NCBI GenBank assembly: GCA_030627085.1
Contig: DAOUSS010000092.1
Coordinates: 1-6,217 of the forward strand
DNA length: 6,217 nt
Direction of reading: 5' to 3'
DNA from: Candidatus Stahliibacteriota bacterium
Lineage (GTDB): Bacteria > Hydrothermota > UBA3073
Shown: in pieces, positions 5,457 to 6,217 of the stretch
Numbering within the stretch: position 1 is the first letter of the stretch
How the letters are laid out: each line of letters begins with the position of its first letter
Position numbers and translations under genes: made by a program
The notes under the pieces: model-generated
Told to the model about the DNA's origin: nothing
Database searches by the model: none
Seen by the model: only the letters and a program-made list of their open reading frames with translations

Positions 5457-5990
5457 ATGAAAAATAAAATAATAGCAATAGGTGTTCTAATAATGTTGTT
5501 CTACTCTCATACGGATAGTATCTCCCCTTTTGAACCATACAAGATAGCAAAGGAGAAAAAAATAGAACAATACAGCAAATTCGTCTCCCCATTCAGAGGA
5601 GAAGAGACAGAATTATTTCTGGCTCGCATATACGGATTATCTGTACAGTATGGACTGGACTTTGATATAGCCATAAGATGGTTATACACAGAAAGTAGGT
5701 TTAATCCAAAGGCAGTAAGTTCAAAAGGTGCAATAGGCATATGCCAGTTGATGCCGGGAACTGCGAAACTCATAGCAGACATAATAGATTATCCAGAGTA
5801 TAACCTGCTTAACGAAAACGACAATCTCAATCTGGGTTTTGCCTTTCTTTCTTTACTGCTCAAGGAATCTGACTATAATTACGAGAAGGCACTCGCTCGT
5901 TATTATGCCGGACCGAACTGGAACCATTATGTTGAAAGTAGATATGTCAGATTCATAATCCCGGATAAGACGGTCAAGACAGATATATAA
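5457..5990 (+). CDS. small secreted lytic transglycosylase (SLT domain)
   Basis: A 177-residue murein-cleaving enzyme acting in the periplasm: it cuts the MurNAc-GlcNAc bond to leave 1,6-anhydro ends. A short signal or anchor segment (MKNKIIAIGVLIMLFY) is followed by a linker to about residue 48, then one SLT/Slt70 catalytic domain: ESRFNPKAVSSKGAIG (79-94, catalytic E79), GICQLMPGTA (94-103), NLNLGFAFLSLLL (123-135) and ALARYYAGP (145-153). The last motif is usually A-x-YNAG; here N is Y. There is no cell-wall-binding repeat, so it is a minimal stand-alone form. ATG 5457 lacks a Shine-Dalgarno but gives a complete secretion signal. It is divergent from cvpA, and no promoter stands out in the 43-base gap. 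The specific subfamily cannot be named. Confidence 0.9.
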   Translation: MKNKIIAIGVLIMLFYSHTDSISPFEPYKIAKEKKIEQYSKFVSPFRGEETELFLARIYGLSVQYGLDFDIAIRWLYTESRFNPKAVSSKGAIGICQLMPGTAKLIADIIDYPEYNLLNENDNLNLGFAFLSLLLKESDYNYEKALARYYAGPNWNHYVESRYVRFIIPDKTVKTDI

Positions 5991-6032
5991 TGTATAATAA
6001 CATAAAACCAAGCAGATATCAAGAAAAAAATT

Positions 6033-6198
6033 AACCACAGAGTGCACAGAGAATCTTTATCAAAAAAAAACCTCTGTGCTCTCCTTCAAACTCCAAATCT
6101 GTTCAATCTCATTTATTCTGAACAAGTAAAAATCATTCAGCGAGTTTGAGTGCACAGAGAATAAAATAAAAGTGACTTTCTCTGTGAACTCTGTGGTT
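6033..6198. repeat. 166-bp nested inverted-repeat element (CCACAGAG type)
   Basis: Outer arms 6033-6053 and 6178-6198 match at 20 of 21 positions (AACCACAGAG at the left end, CTCTGTGGTT at the right end). Inside, CTCTGTGC (6072-6079) pairs with GCACAGAG (6152-6159), and TCAAACTC (6086-6093) with GAGTTTGA (6142-6149), forming a second long hairpin. GAGTGCACAGAGAAT is a direct repeat (6040-6054, 6148-6162). The left part, 6044-6079, is also a hairpin with an A9 loop. No coding capacity is seen. It resembles the CACAGAG palindromes that I recall as common intergenic elements in environmental bacteria; it is likely non-autonomous. Confidence 0.75.
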
Positions 6199-6217
6199 TT
6201 ATACTTTCCTATACGAT

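Noticed and set aside
6033..6198. CRISPR array.
   Set aside because: There are only two direct copies of a 15-bp unit and they are parts of inverted arms; no regular spacing and no cas genes.

Overview
The window looks like chromosomal DNA of an AT-rich, anaerobic, two-membrane (Gram-negative type) bacterium. The ferredoxin-linked 2-oxoacid oxidoreductase IorAB points to anaerobic metabolism. A lipoprotein with a clear lipobox and a small secreted lytic transglycosylase point to a diderm envelope. The style of the lipoprotein and the many short, unrelated intergenic repeats remind me of uncultured candidate phyla (WOR-3-like or similar), but that placement is a low-confidence impression.

Layout. 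mnmA (tRNA U34 2-thiolase, 55-1053, +) is followed by a 363-base gene-free spacer. The spacer holds a GT-rich imperfect repeat ending in T7, a 10-bp-arm inverted repeat with two internal mini-hairpins, a 13-bp-arm palindromic element, and a near-consensus extended -10 promoter. That promoter drives a lipoprotein (1417-2448, +) with an N-terminal beta-type region and a C-terminal domain resembling class I glutamine amidotransferase folds. Next come iorA (2513-4225, +) and iorB (4379-4951, +), the two subunits of indolepyruvate:ferredoxin oxidoreductase, separated by a 153-base gap with several small sequence oddities. cvpA (5413 to 4991, -) is convergent with iorB and appears frameshifted near its 3' end. 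A small lytic transglycosylase (5457-5990, +) diverges from cvpA across 43 bases. The last ~180 bases hold a nested inverted-repeat element of the 'CCACAGAG...CTCTGTGG' type.

How the genes relate. Only iorA and iorB form an obvious functional unit: together they oxidatively decarboxylate aryl pyruvates from aromatic amino acids to aryl-acetyl-CoA and reduce ferredoxin. mnmA, the lipoprotein, cvpA and the transglycosylase have separate housekeeping or envelope roles, and I see no shared pathway. I did not find a phage, CRISPR array, toxin-antitoxin or defence system. The most notable points are the three-cysteine (CxxC plus C) active site of MnmA, the likely -1 frameshift in cvpA, and the density of different intergenic repeat families, one of which makes the longest open reading frame of iorA look too long at its N-terminus.
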